Of a stretch of DNA of 64,000 nucleotides, positions 56,393 through 64,000 are shown piece by piece. Both the position numbers and the translations under genes were made by a program. Under the pieces are notes generated by a model. It was not told where the DNA came from and did no database searches. It worked only from the letters and a program-made list of their open reading frames with translations. This DNA comes from Streptomyces sp. ADI95-17 (GTDB lineage Bacteria; Actinomycetota; Actinomycetes; Streptomycetales; Streptomycetaceae): NCBI RefSeq assembly GCF_003846175.1, contig NZ_ML123044.1:1109424-1173423 (forward strand), in the 5' to 3' direction. Each line of letters begins with the position of its first letter. Position 1 is the first letter of the stretch.

Positions 56393-57346
56393 ATGAAGGA
56401 CCTGCCTTTTCTTCCCCCGCTGCTGCGCCGGCCCTGCCCGAGCCCTGCCGCCCTACTGCCATCCGCCCTACTGCCATCCGCGCTGCTGCCGTCCGCGCTG
56501 CTGAAGGCCACCGCACTGGAGCTGGCAGTGCTCGCCGGACATGTGCTCCTGTATCCCACCGGCATGTACCCCACCAGCGTCTGCCCCACCGGCGTCACGG
56601 GGGAACGAGGGACCGCGCCCCGCCCGCCCGGCCGCCCGTCCGCCCCGCACACCACGCCCCCTGACGCCACCGCCCCGGCCGGGCCCCCCTCCCTGCCCGC
56701 CGAGGGCGACGACCACCCCCCGGTCGTCCTGCTGCACGGCTTCATCGACAACCGTTCGGTCTTCGTCCTGCTGCGCCGCTCCCTCGCCCGGCACGGCTGG
56801 CGCCATCTGGAGTCGCTCAACTACTCACCGCTGACCTGCGACATCCGGACGGCGGCCGAGCTGCTCGGGCGGCATGTCGAGGAGATCTGCGCCCGCACCG
56901 GACACCGCGAGGTCGACATCGTCGGGCACAGCCTGGGCGGTCTGATCGCCCGCTACTACGTGCAGCGGCTCGGCGGTGACCAGCGGGTGCGCACACTGAT
57001 CACCCTCGGCACACCTCACGGGGGCACGGCCGTCGCGCCGCTGGCGAGCGCTCACCCCATCGTGCGGCAGATGCGTACGGGATCCGCACCGATCGAGGAG
57101 CTGCGCAGGCCCGCGCCCGGCTGCCGCACCCGGTTCGTGAGCTTCTGGAGCGAGCTCGACCGGGTGATCGTCCCGGCCGAGGCGGCCTGTATCGACCATC
57201 CGGATCTCGACGCGCAGAACGTACGCGTCACCGGGATCGGTCATCTCGCGCTGCCGGTGCACCCGGCCGTCGCCGCCGCAGTCCGGCAGGCGCTGGAGTC
57301 CCGCGAACCGACGGCCGAGGCGAGCGGAACGGCAGGAGCCGCGTGA
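56393..57346 (+). CDS. Secreted or membrane-bound alpha/beta-hydrolase lipase
   Basis: 317 residues. VVLLHGFIDNRSVFVLLRRSL is the oxyanion-hole region and DIVGHSLGGLIARYYVQRLGG holds the nucleophile Ser in GHSLGG; VTLGTPHGG-type sequence (ITLGTPHGGTAVAPL) marks a triacylglycerol-lipase-like family. The Asp and His lie near DRVIVPAEAA and GHLALPVHP. The N-terminus has a hydrophobic stretch with a repeated PSALL unit (three copies) and may be a signal-anchor. ATG at 56393 with AGGAGGT upstream. A lipase gene lies next to icmB in S. coelicolor as well (recall). Confidence 0.88.
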   Translation: MKDLPFLPPLLRRPCPSPAALLPSALLPSALLPSALLKATALELAVLAGHVLLYPTGMYPTSVCPTGVTGERGTAPRPPGRPSAPHTTPPDATAPAGPPSLPAEGDDHPPVVLLHGFIDNRSVFVLLRRSLARHGWRHLESLNYSPLTCDIRTAAELLGRHVEEICARTGHREVDIVGHSLGGLIARYYVQRLGGDQRVRTLITLGTPHGGTAVAPLASAHPIVRQMRTGSAPIEELRRPAPGCRTRFVSFWSELDRVIVPAEAACIDHPDLDAQNVRVTGIGHLALPVHPAVAAAVRQALESREPTAEASGTAGAA

Positions 57347-57383
57347 ATCGGCGGGGCTGAACGAACCGGCGGGGCCAAGCGGA

Positions 57384-57447
57384 CCGGTGGGACCCGACGG
57401 GCCCGGTGGGACCCGACGGACCCGTGGGACCCGACGGACCCGTGGGG
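57384..57447. repeat. 18-19-bp tandem repeat after the lipase gene
   Basis: About 3.5 copies of a CCCGGTGGGACCCGACGGA-type unit, the later ones lacking one G. Looser related units continue back to the stop codon at 57346. Confidence 0.85.
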
Positions 57448-57579
57448 CCGAACAGCCGGTGGAGCCTCTGGAGACCTCATAAATAGAACGGGTTTCGAAC
57501 ATAAGGCCAAGGCTGTGTGAGCAGTCCGTCGAAAGACGGCCGATTGCCCGTTTCCTGAGCCGCCCATGCCCGCCGAAGA

Positions 57580-57609
57580 TTGTCGGCGTCACGTACCGCC
57601 GGGTACAGT
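57580..57609 (+). promoter_or_regulatory. Probable promoter of the M23 peptidase gene
   Basis: TTGTCG (57580-57585), an 18-nt spacer, then TACAGT (57604-57609) fit a housekeeping-type promoter and give a leader of about 72 nt. The rest of 57448-57579 has no gene. Confidence 0.5.
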
Positions 57610-57687
57610 CGCGGCCACTGCTCCCCCTGGGATCCCCACGCCGGACCCCAGAGCACAGGTCCTGCTGCCGAGGCGAGAGAGAAGTTG

Positions 57688-59229
57688 GTGAACGACCAGC
57701 ACCCCCACGCCGGGTACGCCGGATACGACAGTGATGCGACCGGCAGCTTCGACAGCGACCCGCTCTTCGGATCGCTCCCCGGCGGTCAGGACGGCGCGTA
57801 CGGCAGCGGCTACGGCGCCGGGCAGTCCGGCTACAGCGGCCAGTACGACTCCACCCAGTGGGACACCGGCGCGCACCCGACCACCTCGTACGACGCCTAC
57901 GCCCCGTACACCGCGCAGCCCCAGCAGCAGTACGAGGCGGCGCAGACGTACGAGACCACGGCCACCTGGACGCCCGTTGCCGGCTACGGCACGGAAGCGA
58001 CCGCCACTGCCACGTTCGCCGGCATCCCGGCGCAGGGCGGCGCCCCGGACACCACGGGCCAGTGGGACACCGGCAACTGGCACACGAACGACCAGTGGGC
58101 CACCGGCGAAACCGCCGTCTACGACTCCGGCGCGTACGACGCCACCGCGTGGAACACGGGCGCCACGCCCGAGCACGATCAGCAAATCGCGCAGCCCACG
58201 GAAACCGCACAGCTGTCCTACGAGGCGCAGCCGGCACACGAGGCGCCCGAGGCTCACCAGGCGCCCGAAACACACGAGGCCTACGCCGACCCGGCCACCT
58301 CGTACGACCCCTACGAGCCCTACCTCACCAACAGCGCGGACGGCGCAGCGGACGACGCGCATGACGCGGGCGTCGCAGTCGCCCCGGACACCATGGATGC
58401 CACGGACGTCATGGACATCGTGGACGCCGCGCCCGGTCCGCACCGCCCTCTCGGCCGCTCCGCCACCCGCGGCGGCGGCGCCGGCCGCAGTCGGCGGCGT
58501 TCCCCCGCGAAGCGTTCCGCGCTCCTCACCGTCGCCATTCCCTCCGCCTGCGTGATGAGCGTGGCCGGCATCGCCGCGGCCTCCGTCGGCGGGCTGGGCG
58601 GCGAGGACAAGAAGGACGACAGCAAGACCACGATGGCGGCGTCCGATCCCGGCTCCGTCAAGGCGGGGGTGGCCAACAACAAGCTGGACACCCAGCTCGC
58701 CAACCTCAGCGCCGACGCGGAGAACTTCGCCGATCGCGCCAGCCGCACCCAGGAGCGCATCGATCTGCGGGAGCGGCAGGCCGCCGAGAAGAAGAAGCGC
58801 GCGGAAGAGGCCGCCCGCAAGGAGGCCCTGCGCCCCAAGTTCGTCATGCCGGTCAAGCAGCACGGCCTCAGCGCGTACTTCGGCCAGGCGGGCGTCAACT
58901 GGATGTCCGTGCACACGGGCATCGACTTCCCCGTCTTCGAGGGCACGCCCGTGATGGCAGCGACGGACGGCACCGTGCGCACCCAGCTGAACAGCGCCTA
59001 CGGGAACATGGCCATTGTCACCATGGCCGACGGGACCGAGACCTGGTACTGCCACCTCAGCGGCACCAAGATCCGCTCGGGCCCGGTCAAGGCCGGTGAC
59101 GTCATCGCGTACTCCGGCGACACCGGGAACTCGACCGGTCCGCACCTGCACTTCGAGGTACGGCCCGGGGGCGGAGCGGCAGTGAACCCGCTGCCCTGGC
59201 TCCGCAGCCACGGCGTCAACCCGACCTGA
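57688..59229 (+). CDS. M23 family peptidoglycan endopeptidase with disordered cytoplasmic N-terminus
   Basis: 513 residues. Residues 1-265 are low complexity, rich in Tyr, Asp, Thr, Gln, Glu and His (repeated AYDxT/QWDTG types). A basic stretch (GRSRRRSPAKR) leads into one membrane helix (about 277-298), then a coiled coil of about 60 residues (LANLSADAENFADRASRTQERIDLRERQAAEKKKR). The LytM domain ends the protein: HTGIDF, WYCHLS and GPHLHFEVRPGG give the zinc His/Asp/His set. It likely cuts peptidoglycan cross-links outside the cell. The GTG at 57688 follows GAGAGAAG. Confidence 0.92.
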   Translation: MNDQHPHAGYAGYDSDATGSFDSDPLFGSLPGGQDGAYGSGYGAGQSGYSGQYDSTQWDTGAHPTTSYDAYAPYTAQPQQQYEAAQTYETTATWTPVAGYGTEATATATFAGIPAQGGAPDTTGQWDTGNWHTNDQWATGETAVYDSGAYDATAWNTGATPEHDQQIAQPTETAQLSYEAQPAHEAPEAHQAPETHEAYADPATSYDPYEPYLTNSADGAADDAHDAGVAVAPDTMDATDVMDIVDAAPGPHRPLGRSATRGGGAGRSRRRSPAKRSALLTVAIPSACVMSVAGIAAASVGGLGGEDKKDDSKTTMAASDPGSVKAGVANNKLDTQLANLSADAENFADRASRTQERIDLRERQAAEKKKRAEEAARKEALRPKFVMPVKQHGLSAYFGQAGVNWMSVHTGIDFPVFEGTPVMAATDGTVRTQLNSAYGNMAIVTMADGTETWYCHLSGTKIRSGPVKAGDVIAYSGDTGNSTGPHLHFEVRPGGGAAVNPLPWLRSHGVNPT

Positions 59230-59236
59230 GACGAGC

Positions 59237-59270
59237 GCGACGGGCGGGGGCCGCGGCCCCCGCCCGTCGC
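59237..59270. terminator. 34-bp perfect palindrome terminator between M23 gene and pcrA
   Basis: GCGACGGGCGGGGGCCG followed at once by its reverse complement, 8 bases after the M23 stop and 17 before the pcrA stop. It can terminate from both sides. Confidence 0.9.
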
Positions 59271-59286
59271 TCGTCGCGCGTTCCGG

Positions 59287-61761
59287 CTACAGCTTCTCGA
59301 CCGGCGCGTACCGCAGCAGCAGCTTCTTCGGGCGCTCGTCCCCGAAGTCGACCGTGGCCTTCGCCTGGTCGCCGACGCCCTCGACCGCCGTGACCGTGCC
59401 GAGCCCGAACTGGTCGTGCGTGACCCGGTCCCCCACGGCCAGCGTGATCGTCGGCTTGTCCGAGGTCCGCCGGGTCGCGAAGCCCGAGGGGCCGGAGCGC
59501 GAACGCGAGGCGGACAGCGACGAGGTGATCCCCGACGTCGGTCCGGCCGGTGCCGCCATCGGCCCCTTCCGCTTCCACTCCAGGTGCTGGTCCGGGATCT
59601 CCTCCAGGAACCGCGACGGCGGGTTGTACGAGGGCTGACCCCACGCGCTGCGCATCGCCGCCCGGGTCAGATAGAGCCGCTCGCGGGCCCGGGTGATGCC
59701 GACGTAGGCGAGCCGCCGCTCCTCCTCCAGCTCCTTCACCTGTCCCAGCGCCCGCATGTGCGGGAAGACGCCGTCCTCCATGCCGGTCAGGAAGACGACC
59801 GGGAATTCGAGGCCCTTCGCGGTGTGCAGCGTCATCAGTGTGATGACGCCGGAGCCGTCCTCGTCCTCGTCGGGGATCTGGTCGGAGTCGGCGACGAGCG
59901 CGACCTTCTCCAGGAACTCCGCGAGCGTGCCCGTCCCCGCGCCGGTGCCGGTGGCCGCGTCCGCGCCGTCCTCGCCGGCCGCGCCCTGCTCCTGCTCGAA
60001 TTCGAGGGCCACGGCGGCCAGTTCCTGGAGGTTCTCGATCCGGGTCTCGTCCTGCGGGTCGGTGGACGCCTGGAGTTCGGCCAGGTAGCCGGTGCGCTCC
60101 AGGACGGCCTCCAGGACCACCGCGGGGCCCGCGCCCGACTCGACGATCGTGCGCAGCTCCTCCATCAGCGTGTTGAACCGCTTGACGGCGTTGGCCGACC
60201 GGGCCGCCATGCCGTACGCCTCGTCGACCCGGCGCAGCGCCTGCGGGAAGGTGATCTTCTCGCGCATGGACAGCGCGTCGATCATCGCCTCGGCGCGGTC
60301 GCCGATGCCGCGCTTGGGCACGTTGAGGATGCGGCGCAGCGGGACGGTGTCCTCGGGATTGGCGAGGACGCGCAGGTAGGCCAGGATGTCCCGGACCTCC
60401 TTGCGCTCGTAGAAGCGCACGCCGCCGACGACCTTGTACGGCAGGCCGACGCGGATGAAGATCTCCTCGAAGACGCGGGACTGCGCGTTCGTACGGTAGA
60501 AGATCGCGACGTCACCGGCCTTGGCGTCGCCCGCGTCGGTGAGCCGGTCGATCTCGTCGGCGACGAACTGCGCCTCGTCGTGCTCGGTGTCGGCGACGTA
60601 GCCGGTGATGCGCGCGCCGGTGCCGGCGTTGGTCCAGAGGTTCTTGGGGCGGCGGCTCTCGTTGCGCTCGATGACCGCGTTGGCGGCGGACAGGATCGTC
60701 TGCGTGGAGCGGTAGTTCTGCTCCAGCAGGATCGTGGTCGCGTTCGGGTAGTCCTCCTCGAACTGGAGGATGTTGCGGATGGTCGCGCCGCGGAAGGCGT
60801 AGATCGACTGGTCCGCGTCACCCACGACGCACAGCTCGGCCGGGGCGTCGCCCTCGCCCGCCGGGCCGACCAGCTCGCGCACGAGGGTGTACTGGGCGTG
60901 GTTGGTGTCCTGGTACTCGTCGACCAGGACGTGCCGGAAGCGGCGGCGGTAGTGCTCGGCGACGTCCGGGAACGCCTGGAGCAGGTGGACCGTCGTCATG
61001 ATGATGTCGTCGAAGTCCAGCGCGTTGGCCTCGCGCAGCCGGGACTGGTACATCGCGTAGGCCTGGGCGAGGGTCTTCTCGAAGCCGTCCGCGGCCTGGC
61101 CGGCGAAGGTCTCCTCGTCGATCAGCTCGTTCTTCAGGTTGGAGACCTTGGCGGTGAACGACTTCGGCGGGAAGCGCTTCGGGTCCAGGTCGAGATCGCG
61201 GCAGACCAGGGCCATCAGCCGCTTGGAGTCGGCGGCGTCGTAGATCGAGAACGACGAGGTGAAGCCGAGCCGCTTCGACTCGCGGCGCAGGATGCGTACG
61301 CACGCGCTGTGGAAGGTCATGACCCACATCGCGTTGGCGCGCGGGCCGACGAGCTGCTCGACGCGCTCCTTCATCTCGCCCGCGGCCTTGTTGGTGAAGG
61401 TGATCGCCAGGATCTGGCCGGGATGCACCCCGCGCTCCGCGAGCAGGTGGGCGATCCGGTGGGTCAGCACCCGGGTCTTGCCCGAGCCGGCCCCGGCGAC
61501 GATCAGCAGCGGGGAGCCCGCGTGGACGACGGCGGCGCGCTGCTCGGTGTTCAGCCCGTCGAGGAGCGCCGCGGAGTCGATGACGGGGCGGTGCGCGCCG
61601 TCGCGGTAATAGGCGTCCCTGGGCGGCGGGGGCCCGTCGAACACGCCCGCGAAGAGGTCCTCCGGCACCGCTTCGGGTACGGAGTCCTCGGGGGGCGGCG
61701 GGGGCTCTTCCTCCGAGTGCTGGAGGCCGGCCAGGAAGCTGTCGTCAAAGAGGCTGCTCAT
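59287..61761 (-). CDS. pcrA: ATP-dependent DNA helicase PcrA/UvrD
   Basis: An 824-residue superfamily 1A helicase for nucleotide excision repair and replication. Motifs in order: GLNTEQRAAVVHAGSPLLIVAGAGSGKTRVL (Q motif, Walker A), TFTNKAAGEMKERV (Ia), VDEYQDTN (II), VVGDADQSIYAFRGA (III), LEQNYRST (IV), LMTLHTAKGLEF (V) and YVGITRARERLYL (VI). The C-terminal tail has a Tudor-like RNAP-binding patch (GDRVTHDQFGLGTVTAVEG). The gene is preceded by a DNA-damage type promoter motif. Confidence 0.97.
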   Translation of the reverse strand: MSSLFDDSFLAGLQHSEEEPPPPPEDSVPEAVPEDLFAGVFDGPPPPRDAYYRDGAHRPVIDSAALLDGLNTEQRAAVVHAGSPLLIVAGAGSGKTRVLTHRIAHLLAERGVHPGQILAITFTNKAAGEMKERVEQLVGPRANAMWVMTFHSACVRILRRESKRLGFTSSFSIYDAADSKRLMALVCRDLDLDPKRFPPKSFTAKVSNLKNELIDEETFAGQAADGFEKTLAQAYAMYQSRLREANALDFDDIIMTTVHLLQAFPDVAEHYRRRFRHVLVDEYQDTNHAQYTLVRELVGPAGEGDAPAELCVVGDADQSIYAFRGATIRNILQFEEDYPNATTILLEQNYRSTQTILSAANAVIERNESRRPKNLWTNAGTGARITGYVADTEHDEAQFVADEIDRLTDAGDAKAGDVAIFYRTNAQSRVFEEIFIRVGLPYKVVGGVRFYERKEVRDILAYLRVLANPEDTVPLRRILNVPKRGIGDRAEAMIDALSMREKITFPQALRRVDEAYGMAARSANAVKRFNTLMEELRTIVESGAGPAVVLEAVLERTGYLAELQASTDPQDETRIENLQELAAVALEFEQEQGAAGEDGADAATGTGAGTGTLAEFLEKVALVADSDQIPDEDEDGSGVITLMTLHTAKGLEFPVVFLTGMEDGVFPHMRALGQVKELEEERRLAYVGITRARERLYLTRAAMRSAWGQPSYNPPSRFLEEIPDQHLEWKRKGPMAAPAGPTSGITSSLSASRSRSGPSGFATRRTSDKPTITLAVGDRVTHDQFGLGTVTAVEGVGDQAKATVDFGDERPKKLLLRYAPVEKL

Positions 61762-61770
61762 CGCTTGTCG

Positions 61771-61793
61771 AGTCTAGGCCGCCGCACCGACAC
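61771..61793 (-). promoter_or_regulatory. DNA-damage (PafBC/RecA-NDp type) promoter of pcrA
   Basis: On the minus strand GTGTCGGTG (61793-61785), 8 nt, then TAGACT (61776-61771) fit TTGTCRGTG-N8-TAnnnT except for the first base. Transcription would begin a few bases before the ATG at 61761. Confidence 0.7.
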
Positions 61794-62017
61794 CCGGAGG
61801 CCGCATGGCGAACCGCACACGGCCGACGGCACACAAAGAGAGCGGACACCCACTCCCCGTGAGGAAATCCGGCCGCCGGAACCCCGCCCCGGCAAGGTCA
61901 CGAAAATGTATCGGGCATATCGAACATCAACCTTCACAGCAGCACCATGGGTTGGCTAGCGTGCTCGACCGGGCGGCCCGTACCCCCTTGAGGCGAACCA
62001 CGCCGAGCGGGCGCCCC

Positions 62018-62158
62018 CGCCGAATCCGGGCTGCCTTCACTGGAGTTCGGAACCGGGGACCCACACGCAGTACCGGGGTGAATCGGTCCTTATCCCCCAC
62101 TCGGACCGTAGGGCAGCCTTCCGTTCCGCCCGAACCCGACAGCTAACCCGGTAGGCGG
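62018..62158 (+). ncRNA. ydaO-type c-di-AMP riboswitch
   Basis: Consensus parts appear in order: CGCCGAATCCGG, GGAACCGGGGACCCACA (62048-62064), GGGGTGAATCGGTCC, GTAGGGCAGCCTTCCG, CCGAACCCGACAGCTAACC and GGTAGGCGG, whose end pairs with the first GCC. Known ydaO elements bind c-di-AMP and turn off cell-wall hydrolase genes in actinobacteria. It lies 22 nt before the TTG start of the C40 peptidase. The promoter must lie in 61794-62017, which shows no other gene. Confidence 0.92.
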
Positions 62159-62163
62159 TCCAC

Positions 62164-62171
62164 GGAAGGAG
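62164..62171 (+). promoter_or_regulatory. Ribosome binding site that selects a TTG start
   Basis: GGAAGGAG abuts the ATG at 62172 with no spacer, too close for that codon, but is 9 nt from the in-frame TTG at 62181, which is therefore the likely start. Confidence 0.75.
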
Positions 62172-62180
62172 ATGCCGGCC

Positions 62181-63329
62181 TTGGCATCCCATCGCAAGCC
62201 GCGCCCCCGGGTGCGCACCACCGCACCGGCCGTCGGTCTCACCACAGCGGCCCTGGCGTCCGTGACTCTGCTCTCCACGCAGAGCGCGGTGGCCGCGCCC
62301 GGTCCGAAGCCCCGCGTCGAGGACGTGCAGAAGAAGGTCGACGACCTCTACCGGCAGGCGGGCACCGCGACCCAGCAGTACAACCAGGCGAAGGAAGCCT
62401 CCGCCACCCAGCGGGCCAAGGTCGACGCCCTGCTGGACGACGTCGCCGAGCGCGCCGACAAGCTCAACGACGCCCGCAGGACGCTCGGCACCTACGCGGC
62501 CGCGCAGTACCGCAACGGTTCCATAGCGCCGAGCGCCACGTTCTTCCTGGCCGACGACCCGCAGTCGTACTTCGACCAGAGCCAGCTGATGGACCGGATG
62601 ACCAGCCGGCAGCAGAAGGCGATCACGGACTTCCGTACGCAGCAGGCCAAGGCGGCGAAGAAGCGTTCCGAGGCGGTGCGGAGCCTGGAGACGCTGACGA
62701 CGACGCAGGCCACGCTGCGCACCAGCAAGCAGGACGTCCAGAAGAAGCTGGGCGAGGCGCGCACGCTGCTGTCGAAGCTGACCGCCGAGGAGAAGGCGCG
62801 GCTCGCGGAGATCGAGCGCAAGAAGGAGGCGGAGGCCAAGCGCAAGGCCGAGGAGCTGGCGAAGCAGCAGGCCGCCGCGAAGGCCGAGGCGGACCGCGAG
62901 GCCGAGGAGGCCGCGAAGGAGCCGGGGGGCGGCAGCGGTACGGGCACCGGGTCCGGGACCGGCTCGGACAGCGACGCCACCACCAAGGCGGCGAAGGTCC
63001 TCGCCTTCGCCAGGGCCCAGATCGGCAAGCCGTACGTCTGGGGCGCGACGGGCCCGGCCTCGTACGACTGCTCCGGGCTCACCCAGGCCGCGTGGAAGGC
63101 GGCGGGGGTCGACATCCCGCGCACCACGTGGGACCAGGTCAAGATCGGCACCCGGGTCGCCACGGCGGACCTGCGGCCGGGGGACCTCGTCTTCTTCTAC
63201 GACGACATCAGCCACGTCGGCATCTACAAGGGCGACGGGATGATGATCCACGCCCCGAAGCCCGGGGCGAACGTCCGCGAGGAGTCGATCTACTACATGC
63301 CGATCTACGGCAGCGTGCGCCCGGCGTAA
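62181..63329 (+). CDS. Secreted NlpC/P60 (C40) peptidoglycan hydrolase
   Basis: 382 residues. The signal peptide ends at QSAVAAPG (about residue 39). A long coiled coil (50-255, VQKKVDDLYRQAGTATQQYNQAKEA onward) links through a Gly/Thr/Ser spacer to the NlpC/P60 domain. There, PASYDCSGLTQAAWKAAG holds the catalytic Cys, HVGIYKGDGMMIHAPKPG the His, and the following residues the third polar residue. It cleaves stem peptides of peptidoglycan, as RipA-type enzymes do. It is expressed under the ydaO riboswitch and ended by the hairpin at 63341. Confidence 0.95.
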   Translation: MASHRKPRPRVRTTAPAVGLTTAALASVTLLSTQSAVAAPGPKPRVEDVQKKVDDLYRQAGTATQQYNQAKEASATQRAKVDALLDDVAERADKLNDARRTLGTYAAAQYRNGSIAPSATFFLADDPQSYFDQSQLMDRMTSRQQKAITDFRTQQAKAAKKRSEAVRSLETLTTTQATLRTSKQDVQKKLGEARTLLSKLTAEEKARLAEIERKKEAEAKRKAEELAKQQAAAKAEADREAEEAAKEPGGGSGTGTGSGTGSDSDATTKAAKVLAFARAQIGKPYVWGATGPASYDCSGLTQAAWKAAGVDIPRTTWDQVKIGTRVATADLRPGDLVFFYDDISHVGIYKGDGMMIHAPKPGANVREESIYYMPIYGSVRPA

Positions 63330-63340
63330 CGGGCCCCGAC

Positions 63341-63376
63341 GCGTCGCGCTGCCCCGGTGCCGGGGCGGCGCGACGC
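63341..63376. terminator. Bidirectional terminator after the C40 gene
   Basis: GCGTCGCGC (63341-63349) pairs with GCGCGACGC (63368-63376), and GCCCCGG/CCGGGGC extends the stem. It lies 11 nt after the C40 stop and 8 nt before the stop of the next minus-strand gene. Confidence 0.85.
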
Positions 63377-63384
63377 GGGCGGGA

Positions 63385-63738
63385 TCAGGTCCAGAGCGTG
63401 GCGATGAAGATGTTGAGGAGCGTCAGCCCGCCCACCGCCGCGAAGGCGCCCTTGTCGGCCTTCTCGTCGTCCCGCTTGATGTAGACGAGCGCGAGGACGA
63501 CGACCAGGACCAGCAGCTTGACGCCGATCTTTATGTTGTTGACGTGGTTGCCGTCGGCCTCGTTGAGCCCGACCAGTGCGACACCGGTGACCAGCATGGT
63601 CAGCGCGCCGTGCAGCATCGCCGGGACGAACCGGGCCGTGCCCGCGCCCATCGCCTTCATCTGGGTCAGGAAACCGCCCAGCAGGGAGGCGATTCCGATG
63701 ATGTGCAGGGCGACGAAGACATGAATGAGTACGTCCAT
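63385..63738 (-). CDS. Small four-helix membrane protein
   Basis: 117 residues with four hydrophobic helices (about 3-24, 40-60, 72-90, 98-115): VLIHVFVALHIIGIASLLGGF, MLHGALTMLVTGVALVGL, LLVLVVVLALVYI and VGGLTLLNIFIATLW. Conserved His residues lie in the first two helices. It resembles small actinobacterial membrane proteins of unknown function. The ATG at 63738 is preferred over a start at 63768. Confidence 0.8.
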   Translation of the reverse strand: MDVLIHVFVALHIIGIASLLGGFLTQMKAMGAGTARFVPAMLHGALTMLVTGVALVGLNEADGNHVNNIKIGVKLLVLVVVLALVYIKRDDEKADKGAFAAVGGLTLLNIFIATLWT

Positions 63739-64000
63739 GAGGCCGCAGCCTAGCCCCGGCCATATCACCCCTCGGCAGGCAGGTGTGCCTTCCTGGTCGC
63801 TTCACTCGCGTCTGCACCAATTGCCTTACTCTGGTGCAATTTTTCCGATCACTCGACGACATTGCCACGCCAAATTCAGACAATAAGCGTCATTACGACT
63901 CCTGCCCGTGCCCCGGGATTAGCGTCGCTGACGGCGACCGGCTCACCTCCGCTCCGAACGCGGACGGCGCACCGGCCGCCCCGCCGAGAGTTCCGGCGGG
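63739..64000. other. Terminal region without a visible gene
   Basis: 262 bases. 63800-63900 is AT-richer than the surroundings (CAATTTTTCCGATCA, GACAATAAGCGTCATTACG) and is probably the promoter zone of the small membrane protein or of a gene beyond the window. No coding sequence is supported. Confidence 0.4.

Noticed and set aside
57580..57609. A third PafBC-type promoter before the M23 peptidase
   Set aside because: TTGTCG is present, but the following bases are GCG rather than GTG and no TAnnnT lies 8 nt on; it fits an ordinary promoter with an 18-nt spacer.
62172..62174. ATG at 62172 as start of the C40 peptidase
   Set aside because: The ribosome site ends at 62171, leaving no spacer; TTG at 62181 has normal spacing.

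Overview
The window is high-GC (roughly 70-75 percent) actinomycete chromosome, almost certainly Streptomyces. It has dense leadered and leaderless genes, frequent GTG/TTG starts, sdhCDAB with a two-subunit membrane anchor, an SCO4848-family protein, DUF6350, DUF3017-folD, icmB, and a c-di-AMP (ydaO) riboswitch in front of a secreted NlpC/P60 hydrolase. From memory the gene order follows the S. coelicolor SCO4858-to-SCO4796 core region, so most of the window is conserved core chromosome rather than a transferred island. No tRNA, rRNA, insertion sequence, prophage or CRISPR array was seen.

Layout. 1-0.8 kb: 3' end of a condensation-domain protein that starts outside the window. 0.9-5.2 kb: two poorly known genes, a secreted GH20 hexosaminidase and an OHCU decarboxylase. 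5.4-8.8 kb: the sdhCDAB succinate dehydrogenase operon. 9-13.2 kb: a proline-rich membrane protein, a divergent MarR/MFS pair, and a three-gene membrane protein/DCC-thioredoxin/TetR operon behind a double TTGAAC-N2-GTTCAA operator. 13.3-21.4 kb: cell-envelope genes (orphan peptide-binding protein, membrane metallophosphoesterase, D-Ala-D-Ala carboxypeptidase, BrkB-like protein, DprE1/DprE2-like pair). 21.4-31.5 kb: LigT-like and trpS, rocD, SMI1/KNR4, a YgiB/YgiC-like pair, two exporters, MocR/AhpD-like, and a PEP-mutase-family enzyme. 31.5-46.7 kb: B12-radical SAM enzyme, mdh, an HTH membrane protein, DUF3017-folD, an RDD protein, purNH, DUF6350, an HTH/sigma-like membrane fusion, and sucCD. 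Three TCA-cycle loci (sdh, mdh, sucCD) therefore lie within 42 kb.

The most unusual region is 47.0-55.3 kb. Five genes in two divergent operons encode a MoxR-type AAA ATPase, a DUF5682 protein with TraB/EreA-like features, a von Willebrand A protein (these three joined by ATGA overlaps), a SWIM zinc-finger protein and a DUF5691 protein. The shared promoter region carries a perfect 13-bp inverted repeat. Each arm is the upstream half of the RecA-independent, PafBC-type DNA-damage promoter motif (TTGTCRGTG-N8-TAnnnT). One side matches fully and predicts a leaderless SWIM transcript. The same motif precedes pcrA, 10 kb away. I infer a DNA-damage-inducible MoxR/VWA ternary system, possibly of biological-conflict type.

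55.5-64 kb: icmB, a lipase, an M23 peptidase, pcrA, the ydaO riboswitch with its C40 peptidase, and a small membrane protein. Many transcription units end in very strong perfect hairpins, which are listed. Several 3' intergenic spaces carry gene-specific GC-rich tandem repeats.
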